The position numbers and the translations under genes were made by a program. Below, in pieces: positions 1-9,733 of a stretch of 64,000 nucleotides of DNA (positions are counted from its first letter, which is position 1; each line of letters starts with the position of its first letter). A model generated the notes under the pieces. That model ran no database searches. It was given only the letters and a program-made list of their open reading frames with translations, and was not told the DNA's origin. This DNA is from Bacteroides caecigallinarum (GTDB lineage: Bacteria > Bacteroidota > Bacteroidia > Bacteroidales > Bacteroidaceae): contig NZ_JADYTJ010000006.1 in assembly GCF_021531075.1 (NCBI RefSeq), positions 35,723 to 99,722 on the forward strand. Reading direction: 5' to 3'.

Positions 1-1
1 A

Positions 2-997
2 CAGGCTGTTATCGACAAAATAGACAATCTCACTAAGCCAAAAGGTTCGTTAGGAAGACTTGAAGAACTGGCAAAACAGATTTGTATGATACAGCATACA
101 CTCTCACCTAAACTAAGTAATCCATACAATATTCTATATGCAAGCGACCACGGTATAGTAGAAGAAGGAGTCAGCGTATCTCCAAAAGAAATTACCTGGC
201 AGCAGTTATATAATTTTCTGGATGGTGGTGCAGGTATAAACTTTCTGTGCAGACAACATGGATTTGAGCTGATGCTGGTAGATGCAGGAGTAGACTATGA
301 CTTGCCTTATGAACGTGGAATAATCAACATGAAAGTAAGAAAAAGTACACGTAATTACCTCCACGAGGCAGCAATGACCAAAGAAGAGATGGAGTTGTGC
401 ATTGAACGAGGAGCGGAATGTGTAGAAATGGCATACAATAAAGGATGCAATATAGTAAGCTTCGGTGAAATGGGTATTGCAAACACCTCAGCTTCATCGC
501 TTTGGATGTCATGTTTCGCAAACATTCCATTAAGACAATGTATAGGTGCAGGAGCAGGGTTGCAGGCAGAAGGCATTGAGCACAAATATCAGGTTCTGAA
601 ACAGGCTCAAGACAATTTCAAGGGAGAACATACAGCCGAAGAAATAATTTGCCAGTTTGGAGGATACGAAATGGTAATGGCTATAGGGGGAATGCTTAAA
701 GCAGCCGAACTGCGTATGATAATCCTTGTAGACGGATTTATAATGAGCAGCTGTATACTTGCAGCATCACAACTTTATCCTGAGGTATTGCAATATGCTA
801 TTTTTGGTCATCAGGGAGATGAAGCCGGTCACCGTCTTTTGTTGGAACATCTCAATGCATCACCATTACTTCATCTTAACCTCAGATTAGGCGAAGGTAG
901 CGGTGCCGTTTGTGCCTACCCTATTGTAGATTCTGCCGTGAGAATGCTGAACGAAATGGATACTTTCAAAAAAGCATCTATAACCAAATATTTTTAA
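2..997 (+). CDS. cobT: Nicotinate-nucleotide--dimethylbenzimidazole phosphoribosyltransferase, 5' end outside window
   Basis: CobT makes alpha-ribazole phosphate from nicotinate mononucleotide and the lower-ligand base, for the nucleotide loop of cobalamin. The frame is open from base 2, before the first ATG at 86, and already reads the family's N-terminal signature [13 protein letters not shown]. The gene therefore starts to the left of the window and 86 is not its start. About 331 residues are visible against a usual length near 350, so only some 15-25 residues are missing. The C-terminal motif LGEGSGA, which carries the catalytic glutamate of this family, is intact. It is followed after 11 bases by cobS in the same direction. 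Confidence 0.95.
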   Translation, partial: QAVIDKIDNLTKPKGSLGRLEELAKQICMIQHTLSPKLSNPYNILYASDHGIVEEGVSVSPKEITWQQLYNFLDGGAGINFLCRQHGFELMLVDAGVDYDLPYERGIINMKVRKSTRNYLHEAAMTKEEMELCIERGAECVEMAYNKGCNIVSFGEMGIANTSASSLWMSCFANIPLRQCIGAGAGLQAEGIEHKYQVLKQAQDNFKGEHTAEEIICQFGGYEMVMAIGGMLKAAELRMIILVDGFIMSSCILAASQLYPEVLQYAIFGHQGDEAGHRLLLEHLNASPLLHLNLRLGEGSGAVCAYPIVDSAVRMLNEMDTFKKASITKYF

Positions 998-1008
998 AGA
1001 CTATCGTA

Positions 1009-1758
1009 ATGAATCAGATTCTTGCAGCTTTTATATTCTTTACACGTCTGCCTTTCTGGAGAATCAAAAGCGTACCGGACGAATGTTTTAAGCATGTAGT
1101 CAGCTATTGGAGTTATAGCGGATGGCTCACAGGTGGTATAATGGCAATTAGTTTCTGGGCTGTCAGTCAGATACTGCCAGTCTCAATTGCCATCATCACA
1201 GCCTTAACTATCCGTCTTCTTATCACCGGAGCATTGCATGAAGACGGATTGGCCGATTTCTTCGACGGTTTCGGAGGAGGAAGAGACAGAGAGAGTACTC
1301 TCAGAATAATGAAAGACTCGCATATCGGCACATATGGCGTACTGGGATTAATAATATATTATCTTTTGGGATACAACCTTCTGAGTTCCATTAACCCTAT
1401 ACACACACCATACATACTGCTATGCTGTGATTCTTTCTGCAAGTTCGTATGCAGTCACATTTTGTGGCTTTTACCATATGCCAGAAAAGAAGAAGAAAGT
1501 AAAGCCAAGGTTATATATTCCAGACAAAACTACAAAGAAGAAACGGCATCTGCCATCGGAGGATTATTACCACTTATAGTCCTGCCGCACAAATTCTTTG
1601 CCACACTGATAGTTCCGATACTTGTCTTTGTTTATTTACAACAACTTTTGAGGAAACGACTCGGAGGATACACGGGCGACTGTTGTGGTGCCATATTTCT
1701 GATATGCGAACTCGCCATGTGGTTTTCTATTGCTGTAGCATCCATAGTAATCATGTAA
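1009..1758 (+). CDS. cobS: Adenosylcobinamide-GDP ribazoletransferase (cobalamin synthase)
   Basis: This integral membrane enzyme joins adenosylcobinamide-GDP to alpha-ribazole (phosphate), the last assembly step of cobalamin. The product is 249 residues, starting MNQILAAFIFFTRLPF as is typical of CobS. The frame is open upstream to 910 but that part overlaps cobT, so ATG 1009 is preferred. The conserved acidic stretch HEDGLADFFDGFGGG and the later GGYTGDCCGA motif are present among several hydrophobic helices. It lies 11 bases after cobT and 32 before cobC, in one operon with them. Confidence 0.95.
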   Translation: MNQILAAFIFFTRLPFWRIKSVPDECFKHVVSYWSYSGWLTGGIMAISFWAVSQILPVSIAIITALTIRLLITGALHEDGLADFFDGFGGGRDRESTLRIMKDSHIGTYGVLGLIIYYLLGYNLLSSINPIHTPYILLCCDSFCKFVCSHILWLLPYARKEEESKAKVIYSRQNYKEETASAIGGLLPLIVLPHKFFATLIVPILVFVYLQQLLRKRLGGYTGDCCGAIFLICELAMWFSIAVASIVIM

Positions 1759-1790
1759 TAAAATTTCAATACAAAAAAGTATCTTGCAAA

Positions 1791-2381
1791 ATGAATACAC
1801 GAACAAAAAAAAGAATAGTATGGGTGAGACACACAAGTACAGATGTACAGCCGGGTACATGCTACGGACAAACCGACGTTCCGTTAAAGGCTTCATTTGA
1901 AGAGGAAGCATTGGAGTGTGTAAAACATCTGAACAGATATTCGTTCGAGAAAGCCTATACCAGCCCTTTGTCCCGCTGTATGAAACTTGCAAGGTTCTGT
2001 GGATTCGAAAAGGCTGTTATTGATGAGCGGCTTATGGAGATGAATTTTGGCGATTGGGAAATGCAACGGTATGATGAAATAAAAGACCCATATCTGCAAG
2101 AGTGGTTCAGCGACTACATTCATCTGCCTGCTCCCAATGGCGAGTCGTTCGAAATGCAATATGCAAGAGTTTCCTCTTTTATAGAGGATATTCTACAGAA
2201 AGAGGAAAACGAGGTAGTAGTATTCTCCCACGGTGGAAGTATTATATGTGCACAGATTTATGCAGGCCTTGCAACATTCGAGAATGGTTTCAGCAAACAA
2301 CCGTCCTATGGAGGTATAGTAGAACTTGAGTTTTCTATACAAAGTTCACTAACGGAAGATGACCGCATGAAATATAAATAG
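1791..2381 (+). CDS. cobC: Alpha-ribazole phosphatase (histidine phosphatase superfamily)
   Basis: CobC removes the phosphate from alpha-ribazole-5'-phosphate or from cobalamin-5'-phosphate. The 196-residue product starts at ATG 1791; an upstream extension to 1683 would overlap cobS and is not conserved. The catalytic histidine lies in WVRHTST, a variant of the usual RHGE. CYGQTDVPL is typical of CobC, and the second histidine is in FSHGGS. Other histidine phosphatases share the fold, but the position after cobT-cobS supports this role. Its last 47 bases overlap the 3' end of the convergent cbiB. Confidence 0.88.
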   Translation: MNTRTKKRIVWVRHTSTDVQPGTCYGQTDVPLKASFEEEALECVKHLNRYSFEKAYTSPLSRCMKLARFCGFEKAVIDERLMEMNFGDWEMQRYDEIKDPYLQEWFSDYIHLPAPNGESFEMQYARVSSFIEDILQKEENEVVVFSHGGSIICAQIYAGLATFENGFSKQPSYGGIVELEFSIQSSLTEDDRMKYK

Positions 2382-3300
2382 CCACCACCATAATAACAAG
2401 CATAATAAACTCAGATAATTTATTTATACGGATAGCAACATCGGCATCCCTACGTTCCAGTGTGCGGTCGTTACTACCAATAAAAGGCTTATACACAAGT
2501 TCACCAAAATAATTATGAGGTCCTCCGAAACGGCAATTCAATATACCTGCAAGCGCAGCTTCAGGATAACCGGAGTTTGGACTGGCATGTTCCCTGCCGT
2601 AGCGGAGAACGAAACGTAATAAGGACATTCGTCCAGACGCAATCACCATCAGAAGTGCTGTTATACGTGCAGGTATAAAATTGGCAGCATCGTCTATTTT
2701 TGCAGCACAACATCCAAACAGTCTATAACGTTCGTTTTTATAACCGATCATAGAATCGAGTGTATTTACCATCTTATACGTCAACATACCAGGCACACCC
2801 AAAATCATAAACCAGAACAATGGAGCTATCACCCCGTCACTCAGATTTTCAGCCAGCGTCTCCAAAGCAGCAGCCCTAACCTCCTGACCACTCAATTCTT
2901 TGGTGTCTCTGCCTACAATACGCGACACCTGATTTCTGCCTTTTTCGAGCGATACTTCCATAGCATCAAAAACCATACGCACTTCATCTATCAGAGTTTT
3001 GCCTGCAAGACAGTAGAACACAGCTATTGTTGTCAGAATATATCCCAACCATACGTTGTATTCTGATACATACTTCAGCAAGAGATACGATAAAGTAAAA
3101 ATACCGGCTATCAACAACAAAGCAGTAAATGCTCCTTTGATGCGACGATATCCCCCATAATTCAGTCTATGTTCAAAAAAACTGATAATCCTGCCAAAGC
3201 CAACCACAGGATGCGGCAGCCAGAGAGGATCTCCAAATAATTTGTCCAACACTACTCCTGCCAATAAAGGCAATACAACAATCAACGCTTGCAAATCCAT
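2335..3300 (-). CDS. cbiB: Adenosylcobinamide-phosphate synthase
   Basis: CbiB (CobD in aerobic-pathway naming) attaches the aminopropanol arm, as (R)-1-amino-2-propanol phosphate, to adenosylcobyric acid. The 321-residue membrane protein opens with the family's hallmark LDKLFGDPLWLPHPVVGFG and has several hydrophobic segments. Its start overlaps the end of cobD by 19 bases. This suggests translational coupling of the enzyme that makes the arm with the one that attaches it. It is the last gene of the minus-strand cobalamin operon, and its 3' end overlaps cobC by 47 bases. Confidence 0.94.
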   Translation of the reverse strand: MDLQALIVVLPLLAGVVLDKLFGDPLWLPHPVVGFGRIISFFEHRLNYGGYRRIKGAFTALLLIAGIFTLSYLLLKYVSEYNVWLGYILTTIAVFYCLAGKTLIDEVRMVFDAMEVSLEKGRNQVSRIVGRDTKELSGQEVRAAALETLAENLSDGVIAPLFWFMILGVPGMLTYKMVNTLDSMIGYKNERYRLFGCCAAKIDDAANFIPARITALLMVIASGRMSLLRFVLRYGREHASPNSGYPEAALAGILNCRFGGPHNYFGELVYKPFIGSNDRTLERRDADVAIRINKLSEFIMLVIMVVAIYISCGHLPLVNFV

Positions 3301-4301
3301 TCTTTAATACAATTTATCAGTTCATCATTCTCCTCAGATTGCTGTACAGCAATCCTGAAATAGCGTTCGTCCAATCCTTCAAAATTCGAGGCATCGCGAA
3401 TCAATATTCCTTTTTCCTCGGCAAGAAAAGTTTTCAGTTCGGAAGCCTTTCCTCTTTTCAAGCACACTAACATATAATGAGTATCCGATTTCATGACATC
3501 CATACATTCTGTTGCTTCTAAAGCAGCAGCCACACGTTCTTTCTCAACGAGCAATGCAGACAAGTCAAACTCAAATTCTTCCTTATGATTTAAAAGATAA
3601 TGCCCAGCCTGTATAGCCAGTGCATTCACCGACCACGGCATCTTACATTCTTTGAGTCGTGATATAAGTTCTACACTCCCTGTCACTCCACCCAAGCGAA
3701 GTCCGGGAATGGCAAAATGTTTGGTCATTGAATGCAGCAGAAAGACATTTGGCAAAAGGACAGTCTCCTGTACAGATAAGAGAGGCTTGGTGGTAAAAGC
3801 CTCATACGACTGGTCTATTACAAACAAACAGCACGGATTGTCCATAATCATCTTACGCAGTTTATCCAAGTCAACCGCCTGCCCTGTAGGATTGTTAGGA
3901 TTACATATCCAGCATAATCCTTTCTCCGGGACAGCGATCTCATCTACAGAATATGCATAATCTATTTTATGCGAATGCAATCGGCATGCATCGGCATACT
4001 CGCTGAATGTAGACATCAATATCACCGAATGGCTTTCTCTGAAAGCTTGAGCTATAAGGTAAATAGCTTCAGTTGCACCGTTTGTGACACATATACATGA
4101 ATCTTCAATACCAAGCCCATCAGCCCACAACTTCTCCAGAGAATATGGTTCCGGTTCGGGATAAGAACGTATGCATGATATCATATCACACAAATATGCA
4201 TTCAGCCCATCATGCGAAACCTTACCGTACACGTTCGAACTGAAATTCATACGAATTCCATTCCTGTACTGAAAAATATCATCACCGTGTCCCTTAATCA
4301 T
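3282..4301 (-). CDS. cobD: Threonine-phosphate decarboxylase, PLP-dependent (CobD type)
   Basis: This fold-type I PLP enzyme decarboxylates L-threonine-O-3-phosphate to give aminopropanol phosphate for CbiB. The 339-residue product shows CNPNNPTG (residues 133-140), Asp163 and Tyr166, and the PLP lysine Lys194 in HSMTKHFAIPGLRLG. By sequence alone it could be a histidinol-phosphate aminotransferase (HisC). The location between cobQ and cbiB, overlapping both (8 and 19 bases), makes CobD the better call. Confidence 0.92.
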   Translation of the reverse strand: MIKGHGDDIFQYRNGIRMNFSSNVYGKVSHDGLNAYLCDMISCIRSYPEPEPYSLEKLWADGLGIEDSCICVTNGATEAIYLIAQAFRESHSVILMSTFSEYADACRLHSHKIDYAYSVDEIAVPEKGLCWICNPNNPTGQAVDLDKLRKMIMDNPCCLFVIDQSYEAFTTKPLLSVQETVLLPNVFLLHSMTKHFAIPGLRLGGVTGSVELISRLKECKMPWSVNALAIQAGHYLLNHKEEFEFDLSALLVEKERVAAALEATECMDVMKSDTHYMLVCLKRGKASELKTFLAEEKGILIRDASNFEGLDERYFRIAVQQSEENDELINCIKEWICKR

Positions 4302-5793
4302 TATCTGTAAGTATTTTATATAATAAAGACATATTTAAATGAGAACGCACATGAGCCGCCAATCTGTCATACTGTTCTTCCTTGAAAGAATGATAGTCGG
4401 AAATATTTCCCTTATCGGCTTTTACGTAAGGAGCCAGCAGATAATCCACAACAGACTCATTGTCCAGAATTCCGTGCATATATGTACCGAAACACTTCTC
4501 CCCCACTTTCCATCCTTCTGTAGTTCCGTCGTGCAGATAATTTAAAGGAACGGCAGAATCTTCGGCAGCAATTGTGCTTTGTCCCATATGAATTTCATAC
4601 CCCTTGCACAAATTACCGTCCGAATTTAAGAATATGAACTCCGTCTGGCGAGTGACCTTATCAGCCTGCATGACTGTTGATACAGGCAACAGCCCAAGCC
4701 CCGGCAATCGGTTTATACCTCCTTCCACCCCGTCAGGGTCTTCTACCGACAAGCCCATCATCTGGTAGCCACCGCATATACCGAACACAGTAGCACCGTT
4801 TCGTGCAGCTCTTATAACAGCCTCTGCTACTCCATTACGGCGAAGTTCCAGCAAATCATCAAGAGTGCTTTTTGTTCCCGGCATGATTACTATATCAGCC
4901 TTACTTATCTCTTCTGTATTATTGGTATAATAGAGATTGACACGTTCATCACGCTCCAAACGATTGAAGTCGGTAAAATTTGACAAATGGCGCAACAGTA
5001 CAACCGCAACATTCACCTTTCCGTTTACAGCCGAACGCTGTTTTTGCTGCAATTCGAGAGAATCTTCCTCTTCTATATAGATATCCTTATAATACGGGAT
5101 CACACCAAGCACAGGCACACCACAAGTTTCCTCCATCATTTTCACACCGGATTCAAACAGGCGTAAATCACCACGGAACTTGTTGACGATTATTCCTTTT
5201 ATGCGTTTACGGTCTTCAGGCAATTGCAGCGCAATAGAACCGTATACACTGGCAAACACACCACCACGGTCGATATCCGCCACAAGAATAACATCCGCAT
5301 CGGCATATCTAGCCATCGGCATATTGACCAGATCCGTATCTCTAAGATTTATTTCAGATATACTTCCTGCACCCTCCATCACTATAGGATTATAACGCGC
5401 TGCCAACCTGTCGAAAGCTTCACATACCTCACGGCGCAACTCTTCCCTTCCCTCTTTGCGGAAATATTCGTAAGCACTTCGGTTACCTATAGGCTTACCG
5501 TTAAGAACCACCTGCGATGTATGGTCGGAACTAGGTTTCAGCAATAGAGGATTCATATCCGTATGACACGGCACACATGCAGCCTCAGCCTGTACCGCCT
5601 GAGCCCTTCCTATCTCCAGACCTTCTGGAGTGGCATACGAATTGAGAGCCATATTCTGTGCCTTGAAAGGAACCGGATGATAACCGTCCTGCAGGAAGAT
5701 TCTGCACAAAGCAGTAGCCAGAATACTCTTGCCTACATCACTGCCAGTTCCAGCAAGCATCAAAGGATGTAATCGTTGAATATTTTTAGTCAT
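4294..5793 (-). CDS. cobQ: Cobyric acid synthase (glutamine-hydrolysing)
   Basis: CobQ/CbiP amidates four carboxyl groups (b, d, e, g) of adenosylcobyrinic acid a,c-diamide. The 499-residue product has an N-terminal dethiobiotin-synthase-like ATP domain (AGTGSDVGKS, residues 14-23) and a C-terminal class I glutamine amidotransferase domain. The nucleophile is Cys340 in GICGGYQMMG and the catalytic histidine is His440 in TYMHGILDN. It lies 14 bases after the adenosyltransferase gene and overlaps cobD by 8 bases. Confidence 0.96.
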   Translation of the reverse strand: MTKNIQRLHPLMLAGTGSDVGKSILATALCRIFLQDGYHPVPFKAQNMALNSYATPEGLEIGRAQAVQAEAACVPCHTDMNPLLLKPSSDHTSQVVLNGKPIGNRSAYEYFRKEGREELRREVCEAFDRLAARYNPIVMEGAGSISEINLRDTDLVNMPMARYADADVILVADIDRGGVFASVYGSIALQLPEDRKRIKGIIVNKFRGDLRLFESGVKMMEETCGVPVLGVIPYYKDIYIEEEDSLELQQKQRSAVNGKVNVAVVLLRHLSNFTDFNRLERDERVNLYYTNNTEEISKADIVIMPGTKSTLDDLLELRRNGVAEAVIRAARNGATVFGICGGYQMMGLSVEDPDGVEGGINRLPGLGLLPVSTVMQADKVTRQTEFIFLNSDGNLCKGYEIHMGQSTIAAEDSAVPLNYLHDGTTEGWKVGEKCFGTYMHGILDNESVVDYLLAPYVKADKGNISDYHSFKEEQYDRLAAHVRSHLNMSLLYKILTDND

Positions 5794-5807
5794 TGATGTA
5801 ATGTTTT

Positions 5808-6395
5808 TTACTGTTGATTATCGTTTCTCTTCTTCCTTTTGTAAGAAAATTTCATCCATTTTTCTTCCGGCCACTGTTGCCTTTGCATCTCAAATCTGGC
5901 CATGACAAAAAGTAAATCCGACAATCTGTTTATAAATCGAAGTATCTCTCCCGGCACTTCGTCCGTACGATTAAGAGTCCACAGTCTCCGTTCTGCCCTA
6001 CGTGCCACAGCCCTTGCATTCTGAAGTTGGGCAGCCAGTGGCGTTCCACCCGGCAGAATGAAATAACCGTTATCCTCAAGCTGCGACATCATCTCGTCCA
6101 TCCAGTCCTCACAAAACTTATCCAAGTCCTGAGGCAGTTCATTCGGATTCCTGTCTCTGATAGCAGAAGGAGTGGCCACATGACTCATTACTATCATCAT
6201 GCTGTGCTGTATGAAATAAAGTTTTTCCTGCCATTCATCCGTTTCCGGCAACATGCTCCTTATTATTCCAAACAGAGTATTCAGTTCGTCAAGACAACCG
6301 TTTGCCTCTATACGGATATCATCCTTAGGCACACGTTCTCCACCGTGAATACCTGTCATTCCTTCATCTCCCGTACGTGTATATATCTTTCTCAT
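5808..6395 (-). CDS. pduO: Cob(I)alamin adenosyltransferase, PduO type
   Basis: The enzyme transfers the adenosyl group of ATP to cob(I)yrinic acid a,c-diamide or another corrinoid, making the upper ligand. The 195-residue product begins with the PduO-family ATP-binding motif TRTGDEGMTG (residues 6-15) and carries the arginine-rich conserved helix RAVARRAERR near residue 130. It is not of the CobA/BtuR family, which has a P-loop. It sits between cbiA and cobQ with 13- and 14-base gaps, matching the order of reactions. Confidence 0.92.
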   Translation of the reverse strand: MRKIYTRTGDEGMTGIHGGERVPKDDIRIEANGCLDELNTLFGIIRSMLPETDEWQEKLYFIQHSMMIVMSHVATPSAIRDRNPNELPQDLDKFCEDWMDEMMSQLEDNGYFILPGGTPLAAQLQNARAVARRAERRLWTLNRTDEVPGEILRFINRLSDLLFVMARFEMQRQQWPEEKWMKFSYKRKKRNDNQQ

Positions 6396-6408
6396 AATCC
6401 TGTTCTTA

Positions 6409-7725
6409 TCAATCCCACAATTTAAAGAAATCGTTCTCGCCCCAATACCAGTGTGTATATCCTGCTATCACATTCTTATAGCGGTACAGAGGAGTATCCA
6501 CTGCCAATCCCTTGGCATTAAGTTGACACACTTCGGAAGGCAACAATTCCGGCTGAACGACTGATGAATAATGAAACTCATGCCCTTTAAGCTGCATCCC
6601 GCGATACTGTGCCGTGCGATATCCCAAATGAAGACGCATCTTCTCCAAAGTACACTCTAAAGGTAATACCCCTGCCATAGGATAGGAATCGCCCTCGCGT
6701 GTAATCATCTTCCTGCAGAGATACATCATACCTCCACACTCGGCAAACAAACGTCCGCCATTTTCGGCAAACTCCCTTAACTGTTCTCCCAACTTTATAT
6801 TCCCGCTCAATTCTCCGACAAAGAACTCAGGATAGCCCCCGGGCAGATATACATAATCAGCCTGTGGCAGTTCGTCACCGGCCAACGGACTGAAAGTAAC
6901 CACATCAGCCTGACACGAAAGAACATCGAGGTTTTCCTTATAGATAAAGTTAAATGCGGCATCCTGCGCTATAGCTATTCTTCGTCGATTAAGTCTATCC
7001 GCAGACCTGACAGAAGCCTTAAATTCTTCATTAACCTCAAGCGGACATGCAGAAATCTCTAACAGACGGTCCACATCCACATACTGTTCTATAATGTCAG
7101 CCACCCTGTCCGAAAGAGTATCTATTTCATTTTTCTTGCCGATTGTCAGTCCCAGATGTCTGGACGGAATTTCTATGTCCGATACTTTAGGCAAGTATCC
7201 CAAGCAAGCCACACCTACATCAGCGCACGCCTCTTTCAGATAAGAATAGTGCGATGCCGACCCCACCTGATTGAACACAACTCCCGCAACATTTACCTCA
7301 GGGATGAAATTTTTCAGTCCATACAGTATGGCTGCCACTGTGTAAGCCGAAGAGCGTGCATTAAGAACTACCACTACAGGCAGACGTAGCATTGCAGCAA
7401 TCTCCGCGCTACTTCCACGCATTCTGTCATAACCGTCGAACAGTCCCATGACTCCTTCCACCACACAAGCCGACGCATCCTTTGCATAATGCGAATACAC
7501 CTCACGCACATGAATGTCCGAAGCCATCCATGTATCCAGATTTACGGATTCTTTTTCTGCTGCTATGGCATGAAACTTACCGTCAATATAATCCGGTCCA
7601 CACTTGAACGGCTGTACACGTATTCCTCTCCTTTTCAGCACACGCAACAACCCCATAGTGAAAGTGGTTTTTCCGCTTCCCGACGCAGCTGCTCCAATCA
7701 AAAACTGAGGTTTAACTACCGACAT
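6409..7725 (-). CDS. cbiA: Cobyrinate a,c-diamide synthase
   Basis: CbiA amidates the a and c side chains of cobyrinic acid, using glutamine and ATP. The 438-residue product has the P-loop-like GAAASGSGKTTF near its N-terminus, the glutamine amidotransferase nucleophile Cys330 in FAECGGMMYL and the catalytic histidine in GYTHWYWG near the C-terminus. The frame extends to a TTG at 7758, but that TTG lies inside the -7 promoter box. ATG 7725 is therefore the start. It is the first gene of the minus-strand cobalamin operon. Confidence 0.94.
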   Translation of the reverse strand: MSVVKPQFLIGAAASGSGKTTFTMGLLRVLKRRGIRVQPFKCGPDYIDGKFHAIAAEKESVNLDTWMASDIHVREVYSHYAKDASACVVEGVMGLFDGYDRMRGSSAEIAAMLRLPVVVVLNARSSAYTVAAILYGLKNFIPEVNVAGVVFNQVGSASHYSYLKEACADVGVACLGYLPKVSDIEIPSRHLGLTIGKKNEIDTLSDRVADIIEQYVDVDRLLEISACPLEVNEEFKASVRSADRLNRRRIAIAQDAAFNFIYKENLDVLSCQADVVTFSPLAGDELPQADYVYLPGGYPEFFVGELSGNIKLGEQLREFAENGGRLFAECGGMMYLCRKMITREGDSYPMAGVLPLECTLEKMRLHLGYRTAQYRGMQLKGHEFHYSSVVQPELLPSEVCQLNAKGLAVDTPLYRYKNVIAGYTHWYWGENDFFKLWD

Positions 7726-7755
7726 AAATCTCTTATCTATTTTTATTCTCGGGCG

Positions 7756-7763
7756 CAAAAATA
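7756..7763 (-). promoter_or_regulatory. -7 promoter element of the cbiA-cobQ-cobD-cbiB operon
   Basis: The minus strand reads TATTTTTG, matching the Bacteroidetes -7 consensus TAnnTTTG, 31 bases before ATG 7725. This predicts a leader of about 26 bases. No well-spaced -33 TTG is evident. No cobalamin riboswitch core was recognised in the gap, and a leader this short has no room for one. Confidence 0.6.
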
Positions 7764-8060
7764 CGAATAAAAAGTGACAATGAGAAAATCTCTATTTGTT
7801 TTGATATCTTCTTTAAATTACGCTTGTGTTTTTATAAACTACAGTGTTATTTGTAAAAACACCAGTGCGATTTATATAAATACAACATGTATTTAGAGAA
7901 TATATAAAGACATTTGAACAAATATTCTTTCATACATTATGTTACTCAACCAGCAAAAAACAATACAAAAAATTATCAATTTATCAGAATAAATTATATT
8001 TTTGCATATAGAGTACTAAATTTTAATTATCACGAATGTATAACTCTTAATTTTTTCATT
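7764..8060. other. Divergent intergenic region between cbiA and the DUF4836 gene
   Basis: This AT-rich gap of about 300 bases holds a divergent pair of -7 promoter elements. It also holds a perfect 9-bp inverted repeat (GTGTTTTTA at 7826-7834, TAAAAACAC at 7854-7862) with a 19-base centre, which could be a weak operator. No RNA gene, riboswitch or short coding frame could be supported. Confidence 0.5.
7997..8004 (+). promoter_or_regulatory. -7 promoter element for the DUF4836 lipoprotein gene
   Basis: TATTTTTG fits TAnnTTTG and predicts a start of transcription near 8009, some 50 bases before ATG 8061. It excludes the longer upstream frame from 7914. Confidence 0.55.
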
Positions 8061-9602
8061 ATGAAAAGCATTTATTTATCTGTAGCACTACTACTGACGG
8101 TAGTATCTTTCATGGCTTCATGTTCCAAGTCTGATGATTATCTGAACGCAATTCCTAAGGATACACCAATGGTGGCATCGATTAACCTGAAAGCTTTAGG
8201 CGAAAAAGCCGGAATAAACGACAGTGAGAACAAAGAAGCATTAGGCAAACTGACCGATATGCTGAAAAAAGAAATGAATGCGGCCAGTTTCGAAAAACTG
8301 CAAAGTATAATAGAAAATCCAAAGGAATGCGGAATTGACCTGAACAAGCCGGTTTATGCATTCACGTCTGACGAAAAGTCCTTGATTCTCACAGCTAAAA
8401 TATTGGACAAGGAAGCACTTGCTAACAGTATAAAAATATTAAGTAATGACACCGAAGCAAATGCAGTAACCGAAGAAGAGGGTTATAGCTTCTCACAAAT
8501 GGATAACCAAAGCTATCTTGCATTCAACGAAAACACTTTAATTGCAGTAAAAAGCAATATATCGGCTGATACAGACAAAATGAAGTTGAATGCCATTGAA
8601 ATCCTTAACAGAAAAGGCGAAGAGAGTATGGCGTCCGACAAAGGTTTCATAAAGATGCAGGACGAAAAAGCCGACATAGCAATATACAACAATTTCGAGA
8701 TACTAGACGACAGTTACAAGAATATCCTTGCAATGGGACTTGGCGTGGAAGATGCAGCTAAAAAATGTAAACTTATTTCAGGAATATTCTTTGAAGAAGG
8801 TAAACTTGTCATAAATTCGGAATTATATACCGAAGATGAAAAGATAAAGGAATTGCAGAAAAAACAGAACGAATATTTGTCGCACATCAATAACTCACTA
8901 CTGAAATTCTTCCCTAAATCATCATTATGTCTGATGAGTTTAAGTATGGAGAATGATAAAATATTCGAAATGCTGAAAGAGAACAAAGATTTCCAGAAAA
9001 ACATATCATTGGAAGATGCCGAAACAATAGAAAAGATACTTAAATCTATTGGCAAGGAAATTACTTTCGGCGTTACAGACTTCAATATGACAGAAAAACC
9101 TGCCATAGTAGTTTATGCAGAAGCAAAGAACGGTGACATTCTTAAAGAACTGTACAACAACAAAGACAGTAACTCTTTCACAAGAAATTCAAGATTTACA
9201 GAACTGAAAGAAAATGAATATTTAATACAGTCAGGAAGAGACAATATATTCATCGGTTATAAAAACGATATGATTTATGCAACAAACAATGAGACTTTGT
9301 ATAAAAATGTAGATAAAAAGCTGGAAGATTCTGCCGAAGACAATACATATGCCAAGGATATAAAAGGTAAAAGACTGGCATATGTTGTTGATTTCAATGC
9401 GTTGAGCCAACTTCCTATCATGCAAATGGTATTAAAATCAGGTAATGCAAAAATGACAGCCGTAGGAAGTGTACTGAAGAATGCCGACAATATGACTATC
9501 ACTTATGATGATGAATTTACAATGACGGTACAACTGAAAGACACAAAAGCCAACTTCCTGAAACAAATGATAAAGCTCACTAAAGAATTGGCCGGAATCT
9601 AA
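8061..9602 (+). CDS. DUF4836 family lipoprotein
   Basis: The 513-residue protein starts with a lipoprotein signal peptide ending MASC. The following residues SKSDD resemble the acidic export signal of Bacteroidetes surface lipoproteins. The mature start YLNAIPKDTPMVASINLKAL is characteristic of DUF4836, a Bacteroidetes family of unknown function. The rest is lysine- and glutamate-rich with no catalytic motif recognised. The frame is open from 7914, but the promoter at 7997 and the signal peptide fix the start at 8061. It is a single-gene unit closed by a terminator. Confidence 0.8.
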   Translation: MKSIYLSVALLLTVVSFMASCSKSDDYLNAIPKDTPMVASINLKALGEKAGINDSENKEALGKLTDMLKKEMNAASFEKLQSIIENPKECGIDLNKPVYAFTSDEKSLILTAKILDKEALANSIKILSNDTEANAVTEEEGYSFSQMDNQSYLAFNENTLIAVKSNISADTDKMKLNAIEILNRKGEESMASDKGFIKMQDEKADIAIYNNFEILDDSYKNILAMGLGVEDAAKKCKLISGIFFEEGKLVINSELYTEDEKIKELQKKQNEYLSHINNSLLKFFPKSSLCLMSLSMENDKIFEMLKENKDFQKNISLEDAETIEKILKSIGKEITFGVTDFNMTEKPAIVVYAEAKNGDILKELYNNKDSNSFTRNSRFTELKENEYLIQSGRDNIFIGYKNDMIYATNNETLYKNVDKKLEDSAEDNTYAKDIKGKRLAYVVDFNALSQLPIMQMVLKSGNAKMTAVGSVLKNADNMTITYDDEFTMTVQLKDTKANFLKQMIKLTKELAGI

Positions 9603-9623
9603 AAAAATAAAATACTGATTTTT

Positions 9624-9676
9624 AAAGTCCCATAATAGGTTTATGACAAATAGACTAATTATGGGACTTTATTCTT
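9624..9676 (+). terminator. Rho-independent terminator after the DUF4836 gene
   Basis: A perfect 13-bp inverted repeat (AAAGTCCCATAAT at 9624-9636, ATTATGGGACTTT at 9658-9670) is followed by a T-rich tract, 21 bases after the stop codon. Confidence 0.8.
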
Positions 9677-9695
9677 TTATTTGAAATGAAGTTTA

Positions 9696-9725
9696 TTGAG
9701 ATATAAAGTTTTTTTATTAAGTTTG
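9696..9725 (+). promoter_or_regulatory. Promoter of the clpS-clpA-aat operon
   Basis: TTG at 9696-9698 is separated by 19 bases from TAAGTTTG at 9718-9725, matching both Bacteroidetes promoter elements. The predicted transcription start (about 9730) lies only about four bases before the clpS ATG, so the message would be nearly leaderless. Confidence 0.65.
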
Positions 9726-9733
9726 TTCTCATT

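Noticed and set aside
7764..8060. Cobalamin riboswitch before the cbiA operon
   Set aside because: The predicted leader is only about 26 bases and no B12-box-like conserved core was seen; a riboswitch needs far more transcribed sequence.
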